Shown: positions 9,390 to 19,430, counted from the stretch's first letter. The stretch is 64,000 bases of DNA from Pelagomonas calceolata (GCA_918797485.1 CAKKNE010000001.1:1426001-1490000); one strand, 5' to 3'. The notes: generated by a model from the letters alone, not told the origin. Numbers and translations: made by a program.

Positions 9390-10469
9390 CTAATCGTCGT
9401 GCGAGGACACCGACGACGACGACGACGACGACGAGTCGGACTCGTCCGACGAGTCAGACTCGGAGTCAGAATCCGAGTGCGACTCTGGAATCGGCGTCTT
9501 CACCACCAGGAACGTCGCGATGACCTTGACCAGATTTCTATCGAATAGCACGCGGCGTCGCGCCGAGCCCGCGTGCTCCTCGCGCTGCCCCGCGACGACG
9601 CAGCGCGCGAGGAAGAGCAGGTCGAAGGCGGCGTTGATATGCGCCGCGTGCACGTCGCGTGTGCGTTCTTCGAGGACCATGCTGTAGCGAGTGCGTGCCA
9701 TCGTCACCGGCGCCATAAGCTGGTATCGTCGTGCTAGCACATTATCTTTGTCATGCACCTCTACGCGTCGTTCCACGTCGGCGCCCCGCGCGAGTAATAA
9801 TCGAACGACAGCAGGCATTGCATTGTCTAATGCAGAGACCAGCGGTGTCGATCGGCCATGGTCCTTGAGCTCGATGTCAGCACCTCGGTCCAGCAGCAGG
9901 CGCGCGGCGTCGACATGTCCGTGCGCGCACGCCGTCCCGAGTGGAGTCCCACCGTAACGCCATCTAGGTCTCGCAGTTCTGACGAGGCCGGTCGATGCGC
10001 CGTGATCGAGCAAAATGCGAATCACCTCGACGTGGTTATAGGACGCTGCGGCACACATCGGCGTCTCCCACTCGTCTACTCGCATTTTCTCATCGGGGTC
10101 GACACCGTGATCTAGCAGCAGGCGCACCACGGCGCAGACGCCTGAGCCGCACGCGAGTTGCAGAGGAGTGTCTCCGTCGCCTTCGAGCGTCGGGTCGGCA
10201 CCATGCTCCAGCAACAACCTCATAATTTCCACATTGTTCTGCGCGAGAGTCAGCATCGAATGAGTCTCCTCAGGCATGTCACTATCACTATCACTATCAG
10301 AAGAGGGATCCGTACGGAAGGGAAATACGCCGTCGGTGATCCCCTGTTGGTTCTGGCGCCCTCGTAGCAACCGCCGCACCTCGTCGAAGTCTCCTTCGAA
10401 CACAGCCACTTTTAATCGCTCTTTTTTAATATGTCGCGCCAGCGCTGCCCCTCTTAAAGCCTTCACCAT
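9390..10469 (-). CDS. Ankyrin-repeat protein with acidic Ser/Asp tail
   Basis: Single exon, 359 aa. At least five ankyrin units run from about residue 75 to 235 (VEIMRLLLEHGADPT, AVVRLLLDHGVDPD, VEVIRILLDHGAS, VDAARLLLDRGADIE, AVVRLLLARGADVE), indicating a protein-interaction scaffold. After a basic region the last 30 residues are almost pure Ser/Asp/Glu, encoded by cgacgacgacgac and tcgtccga repeats at 9405-9475. A shorter acidic Ser/Asp tract precedes the repeats (SSDSDSDSDMPEE). No partner can be named. Confidence 0.85.
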   Translation of the reverse strand: MVKALRGAALARHIKKERLKVAVFEGDFDEVRRLLRGRQNQQGITDGVFPFRTDPSSDSDSDSDMPEETHSMLTLAQNNVEIMRLLLEHGADPTLEGDGDTPLQLACGSGVCAVVRLLLDHGVDPDEKMRVDEWETPMCAAASYNHVEVIRILLDHGASTGLVRTARPRWRYGGTPLGTACAHGHVDAARLLLDRGADIELKDHGRSTPLVSALDNAMPAVVRLLLARGADVERRVEVHDKDNVLARRYQLMAPVTMARTRYSMVLEERTRDVHAAHINAAFDLLFLARCVVAGQREEHAGSARRRVLFDRNLVKVIATFLVVKTPIPESHSDSDSESDSSDESDSSSSSSSSVSSHDD

Positions 10470-10615
10470 GACACCAATCTAGATAGCAACAGCTGGAGAG
10501 GCAAACTCGTGCAGTTCTAGGCGAAGGAGTCGCGCTGCGGCCACTGTGGGAGCAAGCGCCAGCCCCCACTGGGCCGTGTGAGCCGATCGCGCTGGAGTGC
10601 GGCCCGGCCGTGGTT

Positions 10616-10639
10616 GCTAGCGGCACGTAAGACACTAGC
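10616..10639 (-). repeat. GCTAG palindromic short repeat, copy 3
   Basis: 24 bp (gctagcggcac ... agacactagc), 147 bp upstream of the ankyrin protein start. Confidence 0.8.
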
Positions 10640-10705
10640 AAAAAGTCCATGTGACTCAGCCCTTGCGTCCTAGTCCAGCCGGACGGGTGGGCCCGGGGGG
10701 AGCGG

Positions 10706-10766
10706 GAGGGGTACGGGGAACCCTGCGACGTAACTAGCCTCAGCCTAAACTAGCCTCAGCCTAAAC
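10706..10766. repeat. Dispersed repeat, copy 1, with a 16-bp tandem tail
   Basis: A 41-bp block, gaggggtacgggg-aaccc-tgcgacg-taactagcctcagcct, recurs at 38986-39027 with few changes. Here it runs into two tandem copies of ctagcctcagcctaaa. It lies 67 bp beyond the GCTAG palindrome, in the same order and orientation as at 38954-39027. The rest of the 10470-10828 spacer shows nothing else. Confidence 0.7.
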
Positions 10767-10828
10767 ACCTGGGGCAAAAAAATACCACAACGTCGTTAAA
10801 TAATAAACCCCAAGACCCCAAGAGCAGC

Positions 10829-13800
10829 TCAGGTCAAGGCCGGCGGCGGCGGCGCCGGGAAGGGGACCTTCGCAACAGCAGCGCGCTTCCGCGGCGAGGG
10901 CGACGCGTCACCGTTCGACAGCGACCGCTTTTTCCTAGTAGGAGACGAAGGCAGCGGCGACGGCGGCGTCGACGACTTGGGCGACGGCGGGTTCGCCCGC
11001 GCCGCCGCGAGCAGCTTCCGCGCCCACGCCGGTTCTGTGGAAGCGGGCTCGATCTTCGCTCTTTGATCAGGAGGCAGCGCGAGGAAGGCCTCGAAGCGCT
11101 CGAGCCGCTTCGACCGGTCGTCCGTGACCACCGGTTTCTTTGAGGCCGGCCGCATCCACGCCTCCAGCGCCCTTTCCAATTCGGAAGCGGTCCTACCGCC
11201 TCTTGGTCCGTCGAAGCTCGGATCAGAAACAACGGCCTCGAAGTCCTCGCCGCCGTGCTTGTGCAGCGCCGGCAGGATCCAGCCGTCTCCCTTGACTTCG
11301 CAATACTCCAGCGGCCGCAATAACCGCTGTTGATGTTGTTTAGGATCTCCACTACCGTACATGGACTTGCGCAGGAACAATTTTGATGAGAAGGCCCGTT
11401 GCAGATCCTGGGACGGTTCCTTGGTACATTTCTTGGACCAGCCGTTCACCGTTCTCTCAACAGCTTCGGCCTCGGCCTCCCCGAAGGCACTTCTGATTAG
11501 TTTACCTGACGACGGATCTACGCATTGGTCCGGCCGCAGCTTCCGCCTAAAAAACCTCCTACCATTATCGGTCTCCTCCTCCTCTAATGAAGCAAGAAAA
11601 TCTTCAGCACGATCGCCCAGGAAGCCGCGGCACTTCTTCGCGCCACAAAAACATTTGGTGGACGTCTTCGACGAGGCTCTTTTCTCGTACTTGTCCTGGT
11701 CGCCCTTCCAGCTGTAGTCGAACGTGACCTCCTCGTCCGCGGCGATGGGTCGTTGCGCGACGATGGCGATGCGCTTCTCCCCATCCACCTGTGTGGAAAT
11801 CAAATTTACGGCGCGTTTGTCCTGAATCGCCGCGTCGACCGCCACGCCATCGACGCGACACTGCTCGATGGCGTGGCTGTGCCGGTTCTTCACCGCTCGA
11901 CCGAGCCAGCACGGCCGCGTCATCGCCGAGAAATGACTTCGTGAAGAATTATCGGGTGCACCCGACACACTGGTTGATTCCCACACAGCCAAAAACGGTC
12001 CAGGACTGGCATTCCGCGTTCGGCTCGCACGAGTGGTTTAAGAAGCGAGTCAGGCCGCCTCGACGACTCGCGTCGACGACCTCCTCCTTGTCCAGCGCCA
12101 TGAAGTACCAGTGCTTCTCCTTCCGTTCCCGCCGCAGTTGCGCGTAGTTCCGCGCGCGCATGACCTCGCCCACGTACTCTCCAATAAGCGCGCCGGCCTT
12201 GAAATTTCTGCACGCGAAGAGCCCGAAGCCCCGCGCGTCGCCACAATCTCTCACGTCGATGCCGCCGCCCTTCCACCGTTGGAGGCGCCGGTTGCCGCAC
12301 TTGGCTCCTAGACTACAAGTTCTCGGCGTGCATTCGATGAATGAAGCTCTTGCGGGACAGGTGCCTGTTGTCAAGCAGCCAATCTGTTTTGATTCTTCTT
12401 CATCACTTTCGGAGTCGTCGCTGTCCTTGGTGCGTTGGTCCTTGCGCCTGCGGGGGGCGGCGCGTCGACGGCGTCATCGCGGCACTGTCGAGGACGCCGC
12501 ACCAATACCGCCGCTCCGCGGCCAGCGCCTCGACCTTCTGAGAACACCCGCAGCTCCCGAACTCGTCCCTACATAATTTGAAGCGCTGCTTCGCCGCCTC
12601 CGCGAGCTCCTCGGGCCGCTCCGATCGGTGGATGAGCTCGAACTCATTCAGCGCCACCTCCAAGCTTCTTTTACCTTCTCTCCTACCTTTTTCGCCCTCG
12701 CGCTCGATGGCCGCCTCCACAACCAAGGATAGAGGTAACGTAAAGTCCTGGTACATGGTACCAGTATCTCCCGGGAAGAACGCGAAGGGTTGCGCGTCGT
12801 AGGCCTCCCTAGCTTTCTTTCGCGACGTATGCCGCTTGCAGCCGAACTTGGGCAAGGGCAGGCGAAAGGGCCCCTCCGTCTTCTTCTTCACCTTCCGCTT
12901 CGCTCGGCCCGTGTCGCGCCAGGCCGCCTTGTAGGCCGCAGCTCGAGCCAGCGCCGACTGGTCCTCATCATCCGAATCGCTTTCTTCGGGCGCTGGCTGA
13001 CTCCCATTCTCTTTCTGAGGAACCAATCTAGGCGCCGCGTTCGCGTACCTGCCTTCTTCCAATTGGCCCTCGACCCGTTCGTAGGAAGGATCGAAGAACA
13101 GCTCCGACCACGCCGCGCCCTTGCCGTACTTTATGGATATTTCCTGCTTGATTTTGTCCGTGTACTCGTCATCGCTCAGATCTTCGCTCTCGTCGTCTTC
13201 CGAAGAACTACTGGTCTCCTCTTCCGGGGGACCGAGCTCGTAGCGCTCGTCGCCCAAGTCTACCACTTCTTCTTCGTCGTCGTCGTACAGCAGCGTGTGC
13301 TTCTCGCCGTCAAACGACAACACTTCCCCATAATACCAGCACCGATCTTGAGGCCACCAGACGCGGATGCGTTCCCCGACGCACTCGGCGCCGCGCGGGG
13401 GGCCCTTCTGGGCCTTGGGCTTCGGCTTTTTGGGAGCGGGCGCCTCGTCTTTGTCGTTTGTGGAGGCCTCCTCGGCGGCGTCGCTCGCGGCGTCGCTGGC
13501 GTCCTCCTCCTCGTCGTCGCTCGACGGCGGCGAGCGGGCCTTGCGCCGCGGCGGCGAGGGCGCCGGCGGCGCGCGGCCGCCGCGGCTCGCGCGGCGCGGC
13601 GGCAGGCCCATGGCGAGGCGCCGCGCCAGCTCCTCGTCGCCGGCCGTCGCGTCCTCCGGTTTCGAGGCTTTGGCCCGGGCCTTCTTGGCGGGCCGCCGCG
13701 CGGGCGGCTCGTCGTCGCTGTCGGGCTCGTCGAAGATGGCCTCCGTTGTCGTCTTCGGCTTCGGCTTCGCCGGCGGGCCCTCGGCAGGCTCGGCTTTCGC

Positions 13801-14007
13801 GGCGCCGTTTTGCTTCGTCATCTGCCCAATAGGTAGATCATCGTCGCTGTCTGGTTCGTCGAAGATGGCCTCCGTCGTCGTCGGCGCGCGCGCCGGCTTG
13901 GCCTTGGCTGGCGCCTCGTCGACGGCGGGCTCAGCCTTTGCGGAGCCGTTTTGCTTGGCTATCATCTTAGCAATCGGTAACTCGTCATCGGAGTCGCTCG
14001 AGCTCAT
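10829..14007 (-). CDS. SET-domain histone lysine methyltransferase with Tudor-like domain, three exons
   Basis: Exons are 12503-14007, 11997-12447 and 10829-11788 (971 aa). The N-terminus carries acidic repeats (DEPDSDDDLPIG and variants) and a Tudor/PWWP-like segment about 206-265 (RIRVWWPQDRCWYYGEV ... LLYDDDEEE). An AWS-like Cys cluster at about 545 (ECTPRTCSLGAKCGNR) is followed by SET (GEYVGEVM, FLNHSCEPNAECQSW, RIAIVAQRPI, EEVTFDYSW) and post-SET (CFCGAKKCRGFLG, about 700). AWS-SET-postSET is the arrangement of SETD2/NSD/ASH1-type enzymes, so H3K36 methylation is likely. The introner interrupts the SET domain between W-T and V-D-G. Linking the Tudor part rests on a 55-bp intron (12448-12502); without it the SET gene would lack a start codon. 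Confidence 0.8.
11789..11988 (-). mobile_element. Introner element (type A) inside the SET domain, intron 11789-11996
   Basis: 200 bp with ends CTGTGTGGAAATC and GATTCCCACACAG. The flanking 8-mers are ccatccac (11781-11788) and ccaaaaac (11989-11996), matching at 5 of 8, so this looks like an older copy than those at 877 and 1785. Sense-strand donor GTTTTTGG, acceptor CCACACAG; phase 0. The product reads SWT|VDGEKRIAIV, as in canonical SET domains. The interior closely matches the element at 877. Confidence 0.9.
12448..12502 (-). other. 55-bp intron joining Tudor-like and SET parts
   Basis: Sense-strand boundaries are GTGCGGCG and CCCCCCGCAG. The length is 1 mod 3, which is exactly what is needed to move from the Tudor ORF frame into the frame that reaches the AWS domain (ERRYW|RKDQRTKDSDDSESDEEE). 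The interior contains gacgccgtcgacgcg, like the introner core. No other nearby GT-AG pair gives the right frame. Confidence 0.6.
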
Positions 14008-14353
14008 GGTGCTAGCAGCGCGGCGAGCGATGTGCCGCGAGGCGCGCGCGGAAGCTCAGGCGGCGAGCTGGCAAAACTGTTTCGTGTGAGACCGCGCCGC
14101 ACGCGCGGTTGGATCCCCGGCTGCGAACGCAGCTGCGTGATTACCTCTATTGCAGCGCACGCGTCGAAATGCAGCAGTTCTACGGCGTTTGCGGCGCAGC
14201 GATGAGCCCTCAGCCTTGGCTGCAGAGCTGGGCTTTTGGCTGATTTGTGCGGCCTTTCACGCGCCGTCAGAACGGATTGCGGTGGCCCGGCGCGTGCAAC
14301 GTGACCGCAGAACGCTAACGCCGCGCGCATTCGCACCGGTGCCAGCGGTCGCG
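14008..14353. other. Divergent promoter region, SET gene and lumen-like gene
   Basis: 346 bp between opposite start codons. An in-frame ATG at 14150 would extend the plus-strand gene but adds a basic, non-leader-like stretch. No repeat or introner core is visible. Confidence 0.5.
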
Positions 14354-15490
14354 ATGGCTGTGCTGCACTTTGTCATTGCTGCCAGCGCAGTGCTTGCGCA
14401 GCGAGTCGCAGCGGTGACGACGAAGGCACCGCATGCAGCGCAGTCGACTCTCGCACTACCGGTCAAGCTGTCCCGCCGATCTTTGCTGGCGCTGACAACA
14501 TGCGCGGTGCCGCTGACGCCGCTGCGCGCGAGCGCCGGGCGCGTCGAGGACATGCTTGCGACAGATACCGCCACGATGCTGGAGGACCCAGCAAACGCCG
14601 TGCGCGGGCCGGTGGCGCGGACCGTGCAGACGTCGAAGCTTGGTGTGGCTGTTCGTAGAGCCGTCGTGCGCAGCGCGCAGATAGACGATGCCTTGGACGC
14701 GCGGTGGGACGCGCTATCGTACAAGCTGCGGCCGAAACAGGAGCCGCCGGCGCCGCGGCCGCCGCCGAAGCCGGTCGACGCCGCCTTCGCGGAGGCGACG
14801 CGCAAATGCGGCATCGACGCCTGTTGTGCGGCAGCACGCGTGTCGCAGCGGGCCGTCGAGGATGCGATCGCGGCCGGGCGCGACACGTACGCGTCGCTCT
14901 ACGAGGGCAAGTCCGCGTTCGGCCTGGAGACGTACGCGGCGTTTCGGGCGTTCAATTCGTTCCTCAAGGACGATGCCGCTGCGGCTCGATTCGAAGCCGC
15001 GCTGGGGACTGCGCTCCTCGATGGCGGCCCTTACTCATCAGCGCGGCCAGCACGGCCGGCGCACGCGTCACAGAAAGACCTCGAGTCCGCGATTGCAGGA
15101 TGTGTTGATATTCTCAAAATATCGAAGGCGGCGAACCTCTGCGGCCAGATAGAGGTCTCACCGCCGGACGCCGAGGACCTCGCGGATCTGGCGTCGCGCA
15201 AGGCGTGGGGTGATGAGAACAAGGACGTGACGAACCCGGCGCCGCAGCTCCAGCTGTCGGCCAAACTCGTCGACGCGGCCGAATTGCCCCCGAGACTTAT
15301 GCTCGAGACGCAAGCCAAACGACTCGGCCTGCGCGTGCTGCCCGACGCGACGGCGTCGGCGCTCCGCGCGTATCTGCTGCGCTGCGGCGCGCGGCCGGTC
15401 TGCGAGGAGTACTTCGTCGACGACGTCTACCGGACGGCGTTCGACAAGGACGACTACAGCACGGTGCAGCTGGAGGTGTTGATTAATTGA
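14354..15490 (+). CDS. Predicted plastid (thylakoid-lumen-like) protein, unknown function
   Basis: Single exon, 378 aa starting MAVLHFVIAASAVLAQRV, a good signal peptide as expected for import into a complex plastid. At about 38-60 a twin-Arg segment followed by a hydrophobic run (SRRSLLALTTCAVPLTPLRASA) resembles a Tat thylakoid-transfer domain ending in an AxA cleavage site. The mature part is helical and Ala-rich with a few Cys (CGIDACCAAARV, CGQIEV, RCGARPVCEEYF). I recognise no family. Targeting is an inference from the leader only. Confidence 0.75.
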   Translation: MAVLHFVIAASAVLAQRVAAVTTKAPHAAQSTLALPVKLSRRSLLALTTCAVPLTPLRASAGRVEDMLATDTATMLEDPANAVRGPVARTVQTSKLGVAVRRAVVRSAQIDDALDARWDALSYKLRPKQEPPAPRPPPKPVDAAFAEATRKCGIDACCAAARVSQRAVEDAIAAGRDTYASLYEGKSAFGLETYAAFRAFNSFLKDDAAAARFEAALGTALLDGGPYSSARPARPAHASQKDLESAIAGCVDILKISKAANLCGQIEVSPPDAEDLADLASRKAWGDENKDVTNPAPQLQLSAKLVDAAELPPRLMLETQAKRLGLRVLPDATASALRAYLLRCGARPVCEEYFVDDVYRTAFDKDDYSTVQLEVLIN

Positions 15491-15514
15491 TTGTTGGTGT
15501 GATTCAAAAGTAAT

Positions 15515-16183
15515 TTAGTGTGTACAAACCGCGTCGCACGTCGGCCCGCAGACGCCGCATACCTCCAGACCGGCTAGACACGCGATCGGCGCGACGACAC
15601 TCGCGAACGCGGGCCGCGGGGCCAGCCCAAGGAAGGTGGCGCAGGCTGCTCCGACAAACACGAGTGTCCGGAGGAGCCATCGATGACCGTGCCGGCGCGG
15701 TTCCGGGATCGGGTCGGGCTCCTTTTCGACGGCCTTGGACGCGTCCAGGGCCCACACCGCGAGGGAGATGGACTCGGCGGCCAGCGCGTCCGTCGCAGGC
15801 GTCGCGGTCGGAATGGCCGGCGGTTCCTCGGCGATGGGCGAGAGAGGAGGAGGCGTGACTGGCCGACTGCCCTCCCGCGATGGACTCCCTGCGATGTACG
15901 CGGCGTCCGCCTCGACGGACGAGTCGGCGACAGTTTCGTCGCCCTCGTCGCCGGCCGCCGCGGCCGCAGGAGGCTCCTCTCGCGCCGGCGCCGGCGGCGC
16001 GCGCAACAAGTTCCCGCGGGCGCCGAGCGCGTAGTAGTACCGAAAGAGCTCACGTATCCACTCGATGAGGCTCGTGGCTCCGAGGCGGCCACGGCCGAGT
16101 CTCTCGAACTTGCGCGCGGCCCGCATGATCTGTGCGCGGCACGCGCGACGACACAGGCTGAGCAAATCAAAATCAAAAATCAA
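15515..16183 (-). CDS. Hypothetical membrane protein
   Basis: 222 aa, one exon as read. A basic helical N-terminus (CRRACRAQIMRAARKFERLG; a second start at 16126 is possible), an Ala/Pro/Glu-rich middle and a C-terminal hydrophobic region at about 170-205 (LLRTLVFVGAACATFLGLA) ending with a Cys motif (CGVCGPTCDAVC). It is convergent with the gene at 14354, with stop codons only about 25 bp apart. No family recognised; the reverse strand is also open here, so the call is moderate. Confidence 0.5.
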   Translation of the reverse strand: MIFDFDLLSLCRRACRAQIMRAARKFERLGRGRLGATSLIEWIRELFRYYYALGARGNLLRAPPAPAREEPPAAAAAGDEGDETVADSSVEADAAYIAGSPSREGSRPVTPPPLSPIAEEPPAIPTATPATDALAAESISLAVWALDASKAVEKEPDPIPEPRRHGHRWLLRTLVFVGAACATFLGLAPRPAFASVVAPIACLAGLEVCGVCGPTCDAVCTH

Positions 16184-16310
16184 ATACTGGGGGGACTGTG
16201 GTGGTCTAGGCGACCGCGCGGCGTCCCAGGGGTCGTCGCGCCGAGACCGTGTGTCGCGTTCACACGTGTGGCGACTGGCCGTTCGTTAGAACGGCAAGCG
16301 GCGCTGCCAA

Positions 16311-17263
16311 AAAGCTGTAAAACCCGGCTCATTTTAGCCGTGCGGCGCGCGGCCCGGACTACGGAGCTCGGAATCGGCATATTTATAGGCCAGGTGCTGC
16401 AGGGCCTGATCGCGTCGTTGGTGGTCCAAGGCGCGCTCCAGAAGCGCGTCAAGTCAGAAAAGGACTTTAATGTTTATCAAAATCAGTTGACCGTGATGAT
16501 GAACATAACCATGCGCGCGGCAGTGTAGACCTCCACGCCATCGCGACGCAATATTTTGATTACCGCGCAGGAACGTCATCTACATCTCGCTGGCCAACAT
16601 CCCCACGTTCTTCGCAGAAAAAGTTGTTTGTGTCTCCGAGCAGGCCGAGGGCTTGTACTCGGGCCTCGCGTATTTACTGGCGTCGACGGTCTCGTCTATC
16701 CCCGTCGCGGCGCTCTCGATCCTCGCCGGCACGCTCATACAGTACCTCATCACGGGTCCCGACCCGGTATACTACCGCTGGTACCTGTTCCCCGAGGTTT
16801 ACTTGAACGCGTTCTTGCTCTACCTCGCGACCGATAGTTTGTTCCAATTCTTTGCAGTCACGCAGAAGTCGTCTGCTGAGGCCCAGAACGTGGCTTTGTT
16901 CTTCTTCGGCTTCATATCTATGTTCAATGGTGTTGCCCCGACGCCTAGCGCGTTCCCTGTCTGGATTCGGTGGGGGATTTGGGTGGTGCGCGGCGCATCA
17001 ATCGTCACCAGCGCTCAGCTCACCGGTCGATGAACGCACAGGTCTCGCCAACGTACTACGCGATGGCCAATCTAGTCATCCGGGGCTTCATCGACGAGGG
17101 CAACGACAACACGGAGAGCATCACGAACGGCGTGGGCTTCCGCAACGACATCAGCTACGGAAGCATCGCGCCGCCGGTCACCTACGTCCTCTTCGCCGCG
17201 TTCATCATCCTCATGAAGGCGGCGACGGTCTACGCGATGCGCGGCCTCAAGCAGGCGAAGTAA
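16311..17263 (+). CDS. ABCG-type transporter membrane domain, 5' part missing
   Basis: Exons are about 16311-16524, 16571-16982 and 17042-17263; the 5' edge is unresolved and no in-frame ATG lies in the first exon. The joined product matches the ABC2 membrane domain of ABCG half-transporters: GIFIGQVLQGLIASLVV, ISLANIPTFFAEKVV...EQAEGLYSGLAYLLAST, the mid helices, then VWIRWGIWVSPTYYAMANLVIRGF and a last helix ending GLKQAK. No Walker A, signature or Walker B sequence precedes it; that space is taken by other genes. It is either a decayed gene or a stand-alone domain. Introns are 46 bp (GTAGAC...GCGCAG) and 59 bp (GTGGTG...GCACAG); the first keeps a piece of introner core (ccacgccatcgcgacg). 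Confidence 0.7.
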
Positions 17264-17346
17264 TCTATCAGTCTTAGTACAGGGTATCTTCGGGGATATA
17301 CACTTCTCCTTCGGAATTTCAACAGCCCCGGTTTTTCACGCAACTA

Positions 17347-17781
17347 TCAGAAGTTCATGATCGGCCGGTTCCGCGCGCGACGCTTCATCGGCGAGCGGTT
17401 CCAGGAGTTGACGCGGTGCCGCGGCGGCGCCCGGTGGGGGAAGACGCGGTTGCGCCACGCGCGGAGCGCCGGGAGGACGCTCGTGATCATGGTGCGCGGG
17501 CCGGCGCCGACGGTGTCCCGGCACGTCCGCGACGCAGTCAAGAGGCTGATGAGCTCACGGATGAGGTTGTAGCCATCGTAGGCGAAGAGCTGCGTGCGCA
17601 GCTCCGTCGGGAGCGTCTCGAGCTTCGAGGTGCCGCCCGGCGGGCCGGTGGGCTTCTTCGGCGGCTCTTTGCGGGGCGAGCGCGAGCGGCGGCGCGTTTC
17701 AAGCTTGCGCTGGACGGTTTCCGGGACCAGCGCTGCGAGCGTCTCCGCGCCCGGCTTGTCGCCGACCCAGAAGCGCGACAT
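17347..17781 (-). CDS. Small F-box-like protein
   Basis: 144 aa. Residues about 55-90 (KLETLPTELRTQLFAYDGYNLIRELISLLTASRTC) resemble an F-box or BTB/LRR-associated helix pattern (L..LP.EL...+). The flanks are basic and Arg/Pro-rich. Many short proteins of this pattern occur in algal genomes. Possible role as a Skp1-Cullin adaptor; weak evidence. Confidence 0.5.
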   Translation of the reverse strand: MSRFWVGDKPGAETLAALVPETVQRKLETRRRSRSPRKEPPKKPTGPPGGTSKLETLPTELRTQLFAYDGYNLIRELISLLTASRTCRDTVGAGPRTMITSVLPALRAWRNRVFPHRAPPRHRVNSWNRSPMKRRARNRPIMNF

Positions 17782-18166
17782 AGCTTAAATGTAGGCGCGT
17801 CTCGCGAGCAATTATTGTTGTTGACGCAGTGCGTCTTTTCACGTTCGCGAGCCGCTGCAGTCGCCGCGCGAAGCTAAAAGTTGGCCCAGCGCAAGCTCAG
17901 GCCTGCTAGGTCGGCTGCGCAACCGCGGCGGCGACGGAGATTATATATTTGGTGCGTCGGCGTTCGCAGAGCACCAGCCTCACCCATCGAGAGCTTGGTG
18001 GCCTACATGTAGTGTCTCGACGCTGGCGCCGCAAATAAGGGAGGGGAGGAGCACCGCGTGATATGTACAGAAGATTAGTCGGGAAGAAGAAGAATGAAGA
18101 ACGGGGGAGGAATGGGGAGGGACTTGTATGTACAACTTGGAACCACCGCGGAACCACACCGCGGAA
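17782..18166. other. Spacer between two minus-strand genes
   Basis: 385 bp with a short AT-richer stretch (gagattatatatttgg, about 17937) and purine-rich tract (gggaagaagaagaatgaag) near the 3' end of the next gene. No gene or repeat identified. Confidence 0.45.
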
Positions 18167-19147
18167 TCACGAGCTGCCGCACGTGTCCAGGTTGTAGTCG
18201 TCGACGAGCGTGGAGAACTCGCTGTTGATGGCGTCCTCGATCGGCGCATTCACCGCGCCGTAGATGTCTCCCGCGAACTGCGGGATCAGCCAGGACTGCA
18301 CCTCGGCCCAGAACCCTTCGTTCGAATCGCACGTGACCGTGGTCGAGTCGCTGATCTTGAACTCGGTGATGGCCGCGGACGTGATCGCGCCGCCCGGCGA
18401 GCAGCCCGCGAAGCACACCGACAGCGTGCCCGTGGCCTTCGCATCCGTGGACTTGCACGTCTCCGTGCCGAGGTTGACTGGCGTCTGCTGGTACGCGCCG
18501 CCGAAGGGGCCCTTACACTTGCACTGAAAGTCGAGATTCGAGAACGTGAGCTTGAGCGTCGAGCCCGACGAGAGCTTGCTCGTTATAGGAAACGAGGCCG
18601 AGAACGCGCACGTCGCGCCGTCGGGCTCCCCGCACGACGTGTCGTCCGTGTTGACGGTCATCGACGCTTGGTCGATGGTCTCGAGCACGAAGTCGCCGAG
18701 GCCCGTCATCTCGGTGAGGTCTAATTTGACGAAGGACTTCGTGCAGCTGCCTCCGCCATCCACAGCGCAGGACTCGTCGCAAAAGTAGTCCTTAGGGATG
18801 TTGATGTCCGTGTTGATCACGTTCATGTAGGGATCGAGGCCGGTGGATTGAGCGAGAGAGTCCCACTCGGCGTTGAAGACGTTCACGAGGCCGGGGATCG
18901 TGTAGTTCACGACGCTCGTCTCGACGGTGCTGTCGCAGAGCGGGGAGGAGGAGTCTAGACGGTGCTGTCGCTTCTCTGGATCGGAGCTTGCTTCTTCTGC
19001 CATGGACCCGCTGTACGCGCCGAGGAGGCAGAGAGCCACCGCGGCGGCCGCCAGGACCTTGGGAGTCGCGCGGCGCGTCTTCGGCGGGTCCGCGAGGAGC
19101 GGCTGGGCTTCTTCAGGATCGAGCGTGGAGGGCTTCATGTTGTTCAA
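18167..19147 (-). CDS. Type II membrane or secreted Cys-rich protein, unknown
   Basis: Single exon, 326 aa. A cytosolic-type tail with an acidic dileucine-like signal (DPEEAQPLLADPP) precedes a membrane segment at about 30-48 (VLAAAAVALCLLGAYSG). The extracytoplasmic part has about 14 Cys, often paired (CDESC, CKC, CFAGC), and alternating hydrophobic strands (TLKLTFSNLDFQCKC). The layout suggests a disulfide-stabilised beta-rich domain and is reminiscent of lipid-binding BPI-like folds, but no diagnostic motif supports a name. Confidence 0.7.
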   Translation of the reverse strand: MNNMKPSTLDPEEAQPLLADPPKTRRATPKVLAAAAVALCLLGAYSGSMAEEASSDPEKRQHRLDSSSPLCDSTVETSVVNYTIPGLVNVFNAEWDSLAQSTGLDPYMNVINTDINIPKDYFCDESCAVDGGGSCTKSFVKLDLTEMTGLGDFVLETIDQASMTVNTDDTSCGEPDGATCAFSASFPITSKLSSGSTLKLTFSNLDFQCKCKGPFGGAYQQTPVNLGTETCKSTDAKATGTLSVCFAGCSPGGAITSAAITEFKISDSTTVTCDSNEGFWAEVQSWLIPQFAGDIYGAVNAPIEDAINSEFSTLVDDYNLDTCGSS

Positions 19148-19430
19148 GGCTGTGAGATGTGAGAGCCTGCGATTTCTCGACGATTACGCAGCGGTGAGCG
19201 CGGAAATTCACTGTGGGCGACGCGCGTAAGGTGTGTAAATGAAAAAGGGCGCCGCTGTTCACTCTTGGTGTTTTCTGCTAATTCCTCAAGCAGTGCGCTT
19301 TTTTCTCCACTCAATCGGAAATACCCGCTTCAACGCTGTCGATGCGACAAGCCTCTACTCGCTGTCGACGCGAGACTCGATTTCATAGATATTACACAAG
19401 CAGATAGAGATAAGCACAGGGCGTACGAAT

